Source of the DNA: Dethiobacter sp.
GTDB lineage: Bacteria; Bacillota_D; Dethiobacteria; Dethiobacterales; Dethiobacteraceae
Direction of reading: 5' to 3'
NCBI GenBank assembly: GCA_018333395.1
Contig: JAGXSQ010000071.1
Coordinates: 1 to 19,567, forward strand
Length of the DNA stretch: 19,567 nucleotides
The notes under the pieces were generated by a model. That model made no database searches. It was not told the origin of the DNA and saw only the letters and a program-made list of their open reading frames with translations. Numbering within the stretch: position 1 is the stretch's first letter; each line of letters opens with the position of its first letter. The position numbers were made by a program, and so were the translations under genes. Below are positions 1-7,435 of this stretch, piece after piece.

Positions 1-209
1 CTCCCCATTTTCGCGAACCTTCTTTCCTGACAGTTTCCTGTCTTTTATTATATCAGGCTCACTAAGAATTTCGGAAATTTTGTCTAGTTTCATGGGGACA
101 TTATAGTATGAGGAGTGTGATAAAAATGAACGGAAATACCGAATTATTAAATTATCACTATAGATTTTGTACAGTCTCCATTACGGGTTGCTTCAATCGT
201 CATCATCAT
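1..209 (-). pseudogene. Possible frameshifted or partial small gene at left edge
   Basis: Just downstream of the first methyltransferase a good ribosome binding site (GAAGGAG) precedes ATG ATG ATG at 209-201. That frame gives only 20 residues (MMMTIEATRNGDCTKSIVII) and stops at 147-149. A second minus-strand frame is open from about 172 to the window edge and contains ATG 93-91, reading MKLDKISEILSEPD and onward. The two frames could be one gene broken by a frameshift. Alternatively the second frame is a separate gene running off the window: a TATAAT at 100-105 lies six bases before that ATG, but I see no matching -35 box and no ribosome binding site. I do not recognise the family, and coding status is uncertain. 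Confidence 0.3.
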
Positions 210-239
210 AATCACTCCTTCGATTAAAATTTCTATGAA

Positions 240-1001
240 CTACTTCTCAGCGACAACAAGCATTTCAAAATCCTCTGACGTGAGTTGATCTTCCCTTGAA
301 TATTCCCCAATTTTAGCCCCGAATATATCAATTTTTTTATACCCCAAGGATTTCAAAAGCCAGTTTATTTCGCTTGGCATATAATACCTTTCACTGCACT
401 CAATCTTATGTTCATTTCCGTCATCATCAGTAAAGGTAGTGACATTATAATCCCTCATGGTCATCAAATCAAAACCATCGCTTTTATAATGCGCGCCTGC
501 TTCATTCGTGCCTGTTTCAAGAAAATCATCAATGGAATTAAATAGGGGAAATAACCCATTAAGAGTAGTAAATATGAATTTGGCGGAACTCTTTAGCGAT
601 TTAGTGACATTTTTCAATATCTCTAAATTCATCTCGTCAGTTTCCATCAAAGGAAATCCGCCTTCACAAAGCATAATGGCTACATCAAACTGGTCTTCAA
701 AGGGCAGTCTTCTAGCATCATGCTTCAAAAACTCAATCTTCAGGTTCTCCTTCTCGGCTTTTTCTCTGGCCTTTTTCAACTGGGCTTGGGATAAATCAAT
801 TCCTGTGACGGAATAACCTCTTTTTGTAAGTTCTAATGCATGTCTACCGGTTCCGCAGCCAATGTCAATAATCTTTAATGATTTATTATAATGAAGCTCT
901 TTCTCGATAAAGTCACATTCGCCTAAAGTTCCTTGAGTAAAAGACTCTTTATCATACTGCTCCCCATAATTTTCAAATAATTTTTCGTACCACTGTTTCA
1001 T
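240..1001 (-). CDS. Class I SAM-dependent methyltransferase
   Basis: Predicted cytosolic 253-residue methyltransferase that transfers a methyl group from S-adenosylmethionine to an unknown small molecule. Motif I is IIDIGCGTGRHALEL near residues 44-58, followed by the acidic end of beta-2 (VTGIDLS, around 65-71) and a motif II region (FDVAIMLCEGGFPLM). This is the Rossmann-like Methyltransf_25/11 type. The C-terminal part has a beta hairpin (EHKIECSERYYMPSEINWLL) common in such small-molecule enzymes. The ATG at 1001 has GGAGG about ten bases upstream. It lies 31 bp downstream of another methyltransferase gene on the same strand, so the two are probably co-transcribed. Codon use is much more AT-rich than in rlmD and the genes to the right, suggesting horizontal acquisition. 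The fold is certain; the substrate is unknown. Confidence 0.9.
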   Translation of the reverse strand: MKQWYEKLFENYGEQYDKESFTQGTLGECDFIEKELHYNKSLKIIDIGCGTGRHALELTKRGYSVTGIDLSQAQLKKAREKAEKENLKIEFLKHDARRLPFEDQFDVAIMLCEGGFPLMETDEMNLEILKNVTKSLKSSAKFIFTTLNGLFPLFNSIDDFLETGTNEAGAHYKSDGFDLMTMRDYNVTTFTDDDGNEHKIECSERYYMPSEINWLLKSLGYKKIDIFGAKIGEYSREDQLTSEDFEMLVVAEK

Positions 1002-1032
1002 TATCCAACATCCTCCAGTTATTATATTTTTC

Positions 1033-1785
1033 TTAAATTCTCTCTAGCATGAAAGTGCCTATAAAAACTTTCAGCTTATACTCGCCTACTTCGAGTAAGT
1101 AATCATCATATAGATAATCGATATTAATCTCTTCCACTATTAATTGACACTCTTTGAAAATGCTCAACCATTGTTCATAGGGGAATAAACCCAGTGTATG
1201 TGTCTCATGATAAATACTTGTTTCAGTTCCTTGGCGTATCAAATAGATCATCGTAGCCTCATAGGTGCTATCAGAGACGATATGATTATTTTCAAATACT
1301 GTAATATGGATATCTTCTTTTACACCCGTGTAAGCAAAGTTATTTTCCTTAAATTCCTCTTTGACATGGGCAACCACAAGTAAAACACCGCCTGTCTTCA
1401 AGTGACTATTAGCATTTTTAAGTGTTCGTTTTAAATCATCCAACGTGGTCATATATGCAATGGAATCAGGAATCACAACTGCATCGAATTTTTCATTCAG
1501 GTTAATGGTTCGCATATCTCCCAACACATAAGTAACATCAGTATTTGTCTTTTTCGCCATATCCAACATACCCGGACTCACATCAACACCTGTTACTTTA
1601 AAGTGCTTCTTAAAATGGAAATCATGTCCTCCTGCACCACATCCTAAATGAAGCATAGTAGGTGTTGGTACTGAAATAATATTTTTTATTGATTTTATAT
1701 AGATCATTGCTTCATCTTCATAAGACTCCGCATCGGCAACTATACTATCTGTCCATGCAAGATCATTGTAAGCCTTCCAATTCAT
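1033..1785 (-). CDS. Class I SAM-dependent methyltransferase
   Basis: About 250 residues. An upstream in-frame ATG exists at 1803, but the ATG at 1785 has AAAGGGG at a sensible distance and gives a typical N-terminus (MNWKAYNDLAWTDSIV), so I prefer it. The SAM-binding motif is MLHLGCGAGGHDFHFKKHF, with VTGVDVS as beta-2 and the motif FDAVVIPDSIAYM. This is a Methyltransf_25-like small-molecule enzyme; the N-terminal Trp/Tyr-rich segment and Ile/Val-rich C-terminus resemble uncharacterised Firmicute methyltransferases. It is the first gene of an apparent two-gene unit with the methyltransferase downstream. The two proteins share only the general fold and do not look like a recent duplication. 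AT-rich like its partner. Substrate unknown. Confidence 0.9.
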   Translation of the reverse strand: MNWKAYNDLAWTDSIVADAESYEDEAMIYIKSIKNIISVPTPTMLHLGCGAGGHDFHFKKHFKVTGVDVSPGMLDMAKKTNTDVTYVLGDMRTINLNEKFDAVVIPDSIAYMTTLDDLKRTLKNANSHLKTGGVLLVVAHVKEEFKENNFAYTGVKEDIHITVFENNHIVSDSTYEATMIYLIRQGTETSIYHETHTLGLFPYEQWLSIFKECQLIVEEINIDYLYDDYLLEVGEYKLKVFIGTFMLERI

Positions 1786-2008
1786 ATCAAAATCCCCTTT
1801 CATCTCAATTTATTTCCCGTATAATCAACTCCGACAGCCAACCTGCTCTCTCAACCTCAAAATTCCCGAAAAACATCTAAATCGACCACTCGCAAGGGTT
1901 TGAGCCTATTTCGACATGTTCCCACGAAGCAAAAAATCATGATTTTTCATGCTCTGATTTTAAACGCAAAAACACACAAATGGCTTGAATACTGGGCTTT
2001 TCAGACCC
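1786..2008. other. AT-rich intergenic segment with a 16-bp perfect palindrome
   Basis: This gap lies between rlmD and the methyltransferase pair, both on the minus strand. It contains the perfect palindrome AAAAATCATGATTTTT at 1932-1947; flanking GCA/TGC can extend it as a hairpin with a two-base bulge. No clean promoter or ribosome binding site was found for the methyltransferases here. Short open stretches exist (for example about 25 codons beginning MIFCFVGT on the minus strand) but none looks like a recognisable gene. It may be the junction of the AT-rich island or the end of a mobile element; neither can be shown from this sequence alone. Confidence 0.4.
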
Positions 2009-3391
2009 CTACTTCTCCACCCTTGTTATCAACACGACCGTCTCAACGTGCCTGGTGTGCGGGAACATGTCTACCGGTTGCACTTCCCGGACGGCAAAGC
2101 CCTCGTCTGTGAGGTGCCGCAAATCGCGGGCTAGGGTAGCCGGGTCGCAGGAAACGTAGATAAGCCTGGCGGGTCGTATCTTTGCTAGTGTAGTAAGGAG
2201 TTTCGCGTCGCAGCCTTTGCGCGGCGGGTCGACTACCACTACGTCGGCCTGGTAGCCCTGCGCTAGGAGTTTAGGCATCACATCTTCAGCCCGGCCCTTG
2301 CAGAATTCCGCATTGGTTATGCCATTGCCGGTCGCATTGGCCCTTGCGTCTGCCACAGCGGCAGCAACTGACTCCACGCCAACCACTTTCCCTGCCCCTT
2401 GGCTGAGATAAAGAGCAATAGTGCCGGTGCCGCAGTAAAGGTCAAAAACTGTTTCCTGTCCGGTGAGAGCAGCATACTCTTTAATCTTGCCGTAGAGGAT
2501 TTCCGCTTGGGGAGTATTGACCTGCAGGAAAGAGCGTGGGGAAACACGAAAAGTAAGGCCGCCCAGCTTTTCCTCTAGATACGGGAGCCCCCAAAGAGGG
2601 ATATCCTCGGCACCAAGAATGACGTTACCACGCTGAATATTAATGTTCTGTACAATGCCAGACAGGTTATCCAATTTCGCGCAGATCATCTTTACTAGGC
2701 GCTCCCGTTCTGGCAAGTGGTGGCCGTTAGTAACCAGCACAAGCAAAGTTTCCCCTGTGGCAAAAGCAGTGCGCGCCAGAATGTGGCGGACAAGGCCGGT
2801 ATGGCTTTTTTCATCATAAATAGGAATTGCCAGCGCCTGTAGAGTCTCCCGGACGGCAGCCACCGCCTGATCGTTAGCCGGGTGCTGCAGGTGGCAGGAA
2901 GCCACGTTGACAATGTGGTGGGAACGTGGGGCGTAGAAGCCAGCCATCACGATGCCATCGGCTGAACCGACCGGAACCTGGGCCTTGTTGCGGTAGCGCC
3001 AGGGGTCGGTCATACCAAGCACCGGTTGCACAGCAAGATCCAGACCGCCCAGACGCCGCAGGGTATTAGCGAGAATCTGCTGCTTTAGGCGGAGCTGCTC
3101 GGCATATGCTAAGTGCTGCAGCTGACAGCCACCGCATGTGCTGTAGTGATTGCAAGGCGGGGCCACCCGGTGGGGCGATTCAAGCAAAACAGAGCGCAAT
3201 AGCGCCCTAGCATACGTTTTCTGCAGAGAAAGGACGCTTGCAGTGACCCGATCCCCCGGAGCGGTGCCGGGCACAAAGATGGTGAAGCCAGCAAAGCGAC
3301 CAACGCCTTCGCCTTCGTTGTTGAGACCTTTAATATCTAGCTCTATTAGCTGTCCCCGGAAAACCGGAGGGGCTGTTTTTTTATCTTGCAC
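2009..3391 (-). CDS. rlmD: 23S rRNA (uracil-5-)-methyltransferase, RlmD/RumA family
   Basis: A 460-residue enzyme that uses SAM to make 5-methyluridine in 23S rRNA (U1939 in E. coli for RlmD; Bacillus homologues may have different or dual sites). The N-terminal TRAM RNA-binding domain is at about 10-68 (FRGQLIELDIKGLNNEGEG). The [4Fe-4S] ligands are Cys80, Cys86, Cys89 (CNHYSTCGGC) and Cys166 (ASCHLQHP). The SAM motif is VFDLYCGTGTIALYLS, and the catalytic nucleophile is in IYVSCDPATLARDL. The length fits the family. The GTG start at 3391 is preceded by GAGGT. GC-rich and intact, it belongs to the host backbone rather than to the AT-rich methyltransferase pair next to it. The choice between RlmD and RlmCD specificity cannot be made from sequence here. 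Confidence 0.94.
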   Translation of the reverse strand: MQDKKTAPPVFRGQLIELDIKGLNNEGEGVGRFAGFTIFVPGTAPGDRVTASVLSLQKTYARALLRSVLLESPHRVAPPCNHYSTCGGCQLQHLAYAEQLRLKQQILANTLRRLGGLDLAVQPVLGMTDPWRYRNKAQVPVGSADGIVMAGFYAPRSHHIVNVASCHLQHPANDQAVAAVRETLQALAIPIYDEKSHTGLVRHILARTAFATGETLLVLVTNGHHLPERERLVKMICAKLDNLSGIVQNINIQRGNVILGAEDIPLWGLPYLEEKLGGLTFRVSPRSFLQVNTPQAEILYGKIKEYAALTGQETVFDLYCGTGTIALYLSQGAGKVVGVESVAAAVADARANATGNGITNAEFCKGRAEDVMPKLLAQGYQADVVVVDPPRKGCDAKLLTTLAKIRPARLIYVSCDPATLARDLRHLTDEGFAVREVQPVDMFPHTRHVETVVLITRVEK

Positions 3392-3493
3392 AACTACCTC
3401 GTCCTGTCTTGCTTTTCTTTTGCTTGCGCTTTTACATCGGGTGGTGTTAGAGTAAGCGCGCCACTATTCCGGCCAGGGGCAGGCGCGGAGGAA

Positions 3494-3720
3494 TCAGTGC
3501 TCCTGAACACGAAAGCGCGACAGCATCTCGCTGTGTACTGCGAGGGCACCATCGCTGTGCAGGACAAAGCGAATATTTTTGACGTGCCTCAGTTTGGAAA
3601 TTTCTCCGCTGACTGCTTTAAGGGCTACATCCGCTGCCTCTTCAACCGGGTAGCCGAAAATACCGGTGGAGATAGCCTTACGCCTGAGATCGATATTTTC
3701 ATTAATATTTATCTCCTTAG
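3494..3720 (-). pseudogene. C-terminal remnant of a macro-domain (ADP-ribose-binding) protein
   Basis: A minus-strand frame reads through AISTGIFGYPVEEAADVALK and then VKNIRFVLHSDGALAVHSEML, ending at TGA 3494-3496. AISTGIFGYP-EEAA is the signature second half of the macro domain, where the glycine-rich loop contacts ADP-ribose phosphates, as in YmdB-type O-acetyl-ADP-ribose deacetylases. Everything before this loop is missing: the frame is closed by TGA just upstream (about 3733) and has no ATG/GTG/TTG before the homology. An AAGGAG at about 3714-3719 precedes an out-of-frame ATG. I read it as a 5'-truncated gene that is no longer functional. It sits between rlmD and a divergent radical SAM gene. 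Confidence 0.75.
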
Positions 3721-3825
3721 CTATGTGATTTCAACAAATTACCATAAATCCCTCTTGCAGAAAAAGCGTATATCGGGGATAAATAGAGTAAGCGTGAATA
3801 ACAAAATGACAGGGAGGTGACTGCG

Positions 3826-4701
3826 GTGCGTTATGAGGGAGCGGTCTACAGACCGCCGAGTGAGGCAGGAAGTCTGATTATTCAGGCCACGGTGGGCTGT
3901 CCATACAACAGGTGTTCTTTTTGTGCCATGTACAGGAAGAGTAAGTTCAGAATCCGCCCAGTGGCAGAGATTAAAGAAGATCTGAATATGGCTAGTGACT
4001 ATTATGGCCACAGTGTCCGGACGATTTTCTTCGCCGATGGCAACACCGTGGTAATGAAGACGGCGGATCTGGAAGAAATCTTTGCCCATACCCGGGAACT
4101 TTTTCCGCATCTGGAGCGAATCACACTTTACGGTTCGGCACGCTTCATTGTCCGCAAGTCGCTGGAGAAGTGGCGGCAGTTGCGCGAGGCAGGCCTGACG
4201 CGTCTGCATTCTGGCATGGAGTCCGGGGACGATGAGGTGCTGCAGAGGATCAATAAAGGCACAACAGCTGAGGAGATTATACATTCGGGACGTTTGCTAA
4301 AAGAAGCGGGCCTTCAGCTGAGCGAATATGTAATCATCGGGGTGGGTGGCCGGGAACTCTGGCGGCAGCACGCCGCGGAGAGCGCCCGTGTCCTGAACGC
4401 TATTAATCCGGACTTTATCCGCCTGCGCACCTTCATGCCGGTGCCTGGCACTCCGCTACGCGAACTGTATAAAAATGGCCGGTTTCATCTACTCTCTCCA
4501 CACGAGGCGCTACGTGAGACGCGGCTGTTTGTTGAACACTTGGAAGGTATTGAAAGCGAACTTTTGAGCGACCATGCCTCCAATCACTGGAATGTAAGCG
4601 GAAAACTGCCCGGAGATAAGGAAAAAATGCTGGCAGAAATTGACCGGGCGCTGCGGGTGGATGAAAAAAGCTTCCGCGATCCGGAAGCCTGGTGCTTGTA
4701 A
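3826..4701 (+). CDS. Radical SAM protein with a CX4CX2C cluster motif
   Basis: About 291 residues. I chose the GTG at 3826 because the excellent ribosome binding site AGGGAGGTGA (3811-3820) would overlap the earlier in-frame GTG at 3817. The cluster motif is GCPYNRCSFC, a CX4CX2C spacing instead of the classic CX3CX2C; this spacing occurs in a known group of uncharacterised Elp3/HemN-like bacterial radical SAM proteins. Further family features are IFFADGNTVVMKT (end of beta-2), the glutamate motif LHSGMESGDDEVL, and YVIIGVGGREL, followed by FIRLRTFMPVPGTPL. It should cleave SAM reductively using a [4Fe-4S] cluster; the substrate is unknown. It is monocistronic, between two gene remnants, and convergent with the HD-GYP remnant, whose open frame runs into its antisense strand. 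Confidence 0.9.
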   Translation: MRYEGAVYRPPSEAGSLIIQATVGCPYNRCSFCAMYRKSKFRIRPVAEIKEDLNMASDYYGHSVRTIFFADGNTVVMKTADLEEIFAHTRELFPHLERITLYGSARFIVRKSLEKWRQLREAGLTRLHSGMESGDDEVLQRINKGTTAEEIIHSGRLLKEAGLQLSEYVIIGVGGRELWRQHAAESARVLNAINPDFIRLRTFMPVPGTPLRELYKNGRFHLLSPHEALRETRLFVEHLEGIESELLSDHASNHWNVSGKLPGDKEKMLAEIDRALRVDEKSFRDPEAWCL

Positions 4702-5065
4702 TGCTTGATGGTATGACGTAAAGTTTTTGACGATCTTTTTCAGGATCTGGTTCGGCAGGATCTTCATTCGTAAAGCTAGTGGACTTCTTCAAGACAGCAT
4801 CAGGAATACCCATCTTTCCTATGTCATGGAGGTGGCCTGCAATGTGAATAATATCCGCCTGCTTTGTGTTAAATCCCAGCGCCAAGGCAAGGTGATAGCC
4901 TACAACCGACACTTGCTGCGAATGGTTAAAAGTAATATTGTCTTTCGCATCAACAACATTTCCAAGAGATTCTGAAATCTGGTGCAGGCTGACGCTCTCT
5001 ACTACGCATGAAGTTATCTCACAAAAATATTTCTCGACTTCTGGTAAAAACACAACCGGTTTCAT
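4702..5065 (-). pseudogene. Truncated HD-GYP/HD domain protein
   Basis: The ATG at 5065 has a strong ribosome binding site (AGGAGG, six bases upstream). The first ~100 residues match the start of an HD-GYP phosphodiesterase domain: HSQQVSVVGYHLALALGF (His47), then AGHLHDIGKMGIPDAVLKK with the HD pair near residues 80-81. The GYP half and the later metal ligands are missing. After about 4760 the frame stays open to 4433 but is antisense to the radical SAM gene and no longer resembles the family. Intact members hydrolyse cyclic di-GMP; this fragment cannot be expected to do so. It is a 3'-truncated gene produced by a rearrangement next to the radical SAM gene; a short expressed peptide is possible because the 5' end is intact. 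Confidence 0.7.
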
Positions 5066-5077
5066 TGCTAACCTCCT

Positions 5078-5220
5078 ATGGCCGGGAGTCTCAAGGAGTT
5101 CCAGCTAATCACAATTAACTTGGTCAACCACACAGAGCTGGAGCAGGTTCGGGATTACATGGTGAGAACCTACCATTACCTCGGCTATCACCAGATGATC
5201 GGCCCCCGGATCAATTCTAT
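5078..5220 (+). pseudogene. N-terminal fragment of a DUF4338 (DruA/transposase-like) protein
   Basis: The plus-strand frame from 5078 contains LVNHTELEQVRDYM followed by TYHYLGYHQMIGPRI. The pattern LV-H-EL----YM---HYLGY---G--I is what I know from the start of DUF4338 proteins, a family found in mobile elements and as DruA of Druantia anti-phage systems. The similarity stops at about 5210, where the frame runs into the 3' end of the minus-strand DUF2325 gene. No ribosome binding site precedes 5078; the sequence there is the binding site of the HD-GYP remnant on the other strand. It is therefore a fragment of about 45 residues without expression signals. The family call is by recall and needs a profile search. 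Confidence 0.55.
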
Positions 5221-5511
5221 TTATGTAACTTTTTTTTGCTTGGAGCTATTTGACAAGGTCAGCTTCAGGTCAGCTACGCCCCTTTTAGCAAAGATAATGG
5301 GCAGACAACGTCGCTTGGCCTGACCCTTAACACAGTCCATTAGTGCATGGTTGACAAAGTCGTGAATGATCAAAATCATGTCTACATGCCGTGGAATATC
5401 CCTGTTTCTTTCCTTACGGCCTGTCCAGTGGATGATTTCGCTGGCACCGTGCTCTTCCAGTTCTTTTGGCATGTTCCCTAGGCGATCGGCCCCAACTAAT
5501 AAGACTGTCAC
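5221..5511 (-). CDS. DUF2325 domain protein
   Basis: A small cytosolic protein of about 96 residues covering one complete DUF2325 domain: VTVLLVGADRLGNMPKELEE, then IIHWTGRK, VDMILIIHDFVNHALMD and AKRRCLPIIFAKR. The biochemical function of this family is not established. I prefer the GTG at 5511 because GAGGTGG (5517-5523) lies five bases upstream; a GTG at 5520 in the same frame would add three residues but overlaps that binding site. Transcription should start near 5552 from a fully consensus promoter overlapped just downstream by a Fur-like box, so expression is probably repressed when iron is sufficient. Its 3' end abuts the DUF4338 fragment on the opposite strand. Confidence 0.85.
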   Translation of the reverse strand: MTVLLVGADRLGNMPKELEEHGASEIIHWTGRKERNRDIPRHVDMILIIHDFVNHALMDCVKGQAKRRCLPIIFAKRGVADLKLTLSNSSKQKKVT

Positions 5512-5537
5512 TTCTGCCACCTCATACTATCTGAAAT

Positions 5538-5552
5538 TGAAAATCATTCTCA
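5538..5552. promoter_or_regulatory. Fur-box-like operator
   Basis: TGAAAATCATTCTCA matches the 7-1-7 Fur consensus TGATAATNATTATCA at 12 of 14 defined positions, and the surrounding TTGA/TCAA extends the dyad. It begins six bases downstream of the -10 box and covers the predicted transcription start, an ideal position for repression. TGA/TCA at the ends favours Fur over the PerR (TTA/TAA) or Zur (TCG/CGA) variants, though paralogues can overlap in specificity. Confidence 0.7.
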
Positions 5553-5558
5553 ATTGAC

Positions 5559-5587
5559 ATTATACAGATCTTCCATCCTCTTGTCAA
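5559..5587 (-). promoter_or_regulatory. Consensus sigma-A promoter of the DUF2325 gene
   Basis: On the minus strand TTGACA (5587-5582) and TATAAT (5564-5559) are separated by exactly 17 bases. Both hexamers match the housekeeping consensus in all six positions. The predicted start is near 5552, about 40 bases before the preferred GTG. A promoter this strong on a small gene usually implies tight repression, which fits the operator-like palindrome immediately downstream. Confidence 0.85.
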
Positions 5588-5686
5588 GGAAAATTTCAGC
5601 GGCAATTTTATTCAGCACGCTTGCGATAGTTATGGCAGGTTCAGCAGTCCGTATCTTGCATCAGGCCTTAAGCTACCTGTCATGCC

Positions 5687-7435
5687 CTAAAAATAGGATA
5701 TTTTTTCCACCATCAGCCGGCGCAGGTGCTCCAGAGTCTCAGGCGACAGCTGCCGCTGCATAGCCGTGGTCTCCAGAAAGCGCGCCGGAATGGTGACCCT
5801 CTCCGGCTGAAAGCCCATGGCTTTTTTGAGGGCCATTTTTTCCCGGTAAATCTTTCGCCCCAGTGCAAGCAGTGCTTCTTCCGTCCACGACAGGCCAAGC
5901 GCTGAGAGCGCCTCCGTGACAAGCGGCAGTTGATAAACCTTGCGGGCAAAGAGGCAGATTATCAGGCAGTTTAAAGCGTTGCGCACCTCTTCCTCCCTGA
6001 TAATGCTCTCGATAATTTCCAGCGGTGTGGCGGCAGGTGTTTTGTTTAGTAGTTCTTGGTCAAGGGCATAGCCGGCGTTGTCCAAATGGGAGTGGCGAGC
6101 GCCAAAAGCCTGCCCGATGATGTTAGCGTAGCCGGTATGGTACCCGGCAACCTCGTTTTTGCCTAGCACACAGGCAAATTCACTGCCACCGTATTGCTCG
6201 GCAGCCGCCCAGGTGCCCCGCGACAGCGCCTGATAAAATTCCGTAGGTTGGGAAACGATGTTTTCCAGCACGGTCAGATACGGTTCCCTCTCACCGAAAA
6301 AAAGCCTGGCCTGCAATTCCTGCTCACCGATTAGGCCTTTCTCCTGTGCTTCAGTGGCCCAGGCCAGCGCCACACCGGCAGAAATAGCGTCCAGACCAAG
6401 CTGCTCCACTTTTTCAATCAGCGCGTAAACATGGCGGTGGTCCGTCAGGCCAAGCATGGTGCCTAAAGCATAGACAAGTTCGTGGTCGTAGGAGACGGCC
6501 AGTGATTCATATTCATGTCCCGGCGCAAATTGCCGGCGGTAGAGGCCAATGTGGATACAGCCGATGGGGCAGCCGGAGCAGGAGATTTTTCTGATTAGTG
6601 TTTCTCGGGCAAACGTTTCCCCGCCCAAGTGGACGGCTTCCGGGTAAGAGGTGGCCTGTAAATTGCGTACCGGCAAGGCTCCCAAAGCATTAAGCGGTTC
6701 CACGTTGCCGGTGGTGCCAAGACCGTGGTATTTTTCCATAATCTCTGTTTCCACGGCCTGCCTATAAATTTTTTCATACACCCGGTTGTACTGAGGCGGA
6801 TTTGCTATCGGGATGTTCAGGTCGCCGTGGATAACGAGCGCCTTTAATTTCTTGCTCCCCAGCACCGCGCCAAGGCCCAGACGACCGAAATGGCGGTATG
6901 TATCGACCACCACGCCGGCAAAAGCGACCTGCTTTTCCCCGGCCCGGCCGATGCGTAAGGTAGAGCGGTGACCGCTACCGGACGACAGCTGTCGCAAAAT
7001 ATGTCCGCTTTCTTCAGTTGACAGGCCCCACAACCCACGTGCATCGTTAAACTGCACCTGTCGCGGCGTAATCGTCAGGTAAGTGGGTCCGGCCGACTGC
7101 CCTTTAATGACCATGGCATCATACCCGGCAAAACGCATGCTCATAGCGAGTCGCAAACCGGCATAACTTTCGCCTAGTTCGCCGGTCAGTGGCGATTTAA
7201 ACATGGCCACTGCTTTGGTAACAACCGGGTAAATGGTGGACATAGGTCCGATGGCGAGCACTACCGGTTGGCGAGGGTGAAAAGCGTCCTCCCCGGGCAA
7301 AAGGTGTTCTTTGAGCAGACAGGTGGCGATACCGACTCCACCCAGCCATGCGTTTAAATCTTCTCTTTGTTCCACGGTGATTTTTTTCTTGTCAAGGTCA
7401 ATGAGCAACACGCGTACCGGATGGCCGTTAAGCAT
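5687..7435 (-). CDS. Aldehyde:ferredoxin oxidoreductase (AOR) family tungsto/molybdoenzyme
   Basis: A 582-residue catalytic subunit of the tungsten/molybdenum bis-pterin AOR family, which oxidises aldehydes to acids with ferredoxin or reverses this. The N-terminal domain has IGPMSTIYPVVTK and FKSPLTGELGESYAGLRL, typical of the pterin-binding beta domain. The [4Fe-4S] ligands are Cys286, Cys289 and Cys293 (CSGCPIGC), with Cys490 or Cys494 (LNCLIICLF) as the fourth. The C-terminus ends in VEKISYF and lacks the usual YY-RGWD-G-P tail of canonical AORs, so it belongs to a divergent subfamily with uncertain substrate. The ATG at 7435 overlaps the ferredoxin stop codon (ATGCTTAA), with GGAGGTG upstream. 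The adjacent four-cluster ferredoxin resembles the partner arrangement of WOR5-type enzymes. The longer open frame upstream is only overlap with the ferredoxin gene. Confidence 0.91.
   Translation of the reverse strand: MLNGHPVRVLLIDLDKKKITVEQREDLNAWLGGVGIATCLLKEHLLPGEDAFHPRQPVVLAIGPMSTIYPVVTKAVAMFKSPLTGELGESYAGLRLAMSMRFAGYDAMVIKGQSAGPTYLTITPRQVQFNDARGLWGLSTEESGHILRQLSSGSGHRSTLRIGRAGEKQVAFAGVVVDTYRHFGRLGLGAVLGSKKLKALVIHGDLNIPIANPPQYNRVYEKIYRQAVETEIMEKYHGLGTTGNVEPLNALGALPVRNLQATSYPEAVHLGGETFARETLIRKISCSGCPIGCIHIGLYRRQFAPGHEYESLAVSYDHELVYALGTMLGLTDHRHVYALIEKVEQLGLDAISAGVALAWATEAQEKGLIGEQELQARLFFGEREPYLTVLENIVSQPTEFYQALSRGTWAAAEQYGGSEFACVLGKNEVAGYHTGYANIIGQAFGARHSHLDNAGYALDQELLNKTPAATPLEIIESIIREEEVRNALNCLIICLFARKVYQLPLVTEALSALGLSWTEEALLALGRKIYREKMALKKAMGFQPERVTIPARFLETTAMQRQLSPETLEHLRRLMVEKISYF

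Noticed and set aside
126..227. 33-codon plus-strand frame with GAGGAG upstream and a His-rich end
   Set aside because: The His-rich end is only the complement of the ATG ATG ATG start of the minus-strand frame; no homology is recognisable.
3754..3785. TTGCAG/TAAATA as promoter of the radical SAM gene
   Set aside because: The spacer would be 19 bases and both hexamers are weak, so it is not supported.
3739..4284. 181-codon minus-strand open frame opposite the radical SAM gene
   Set aside because: It is antisense to a clear radical SAM gene and has low-complexity, non-family sequence.
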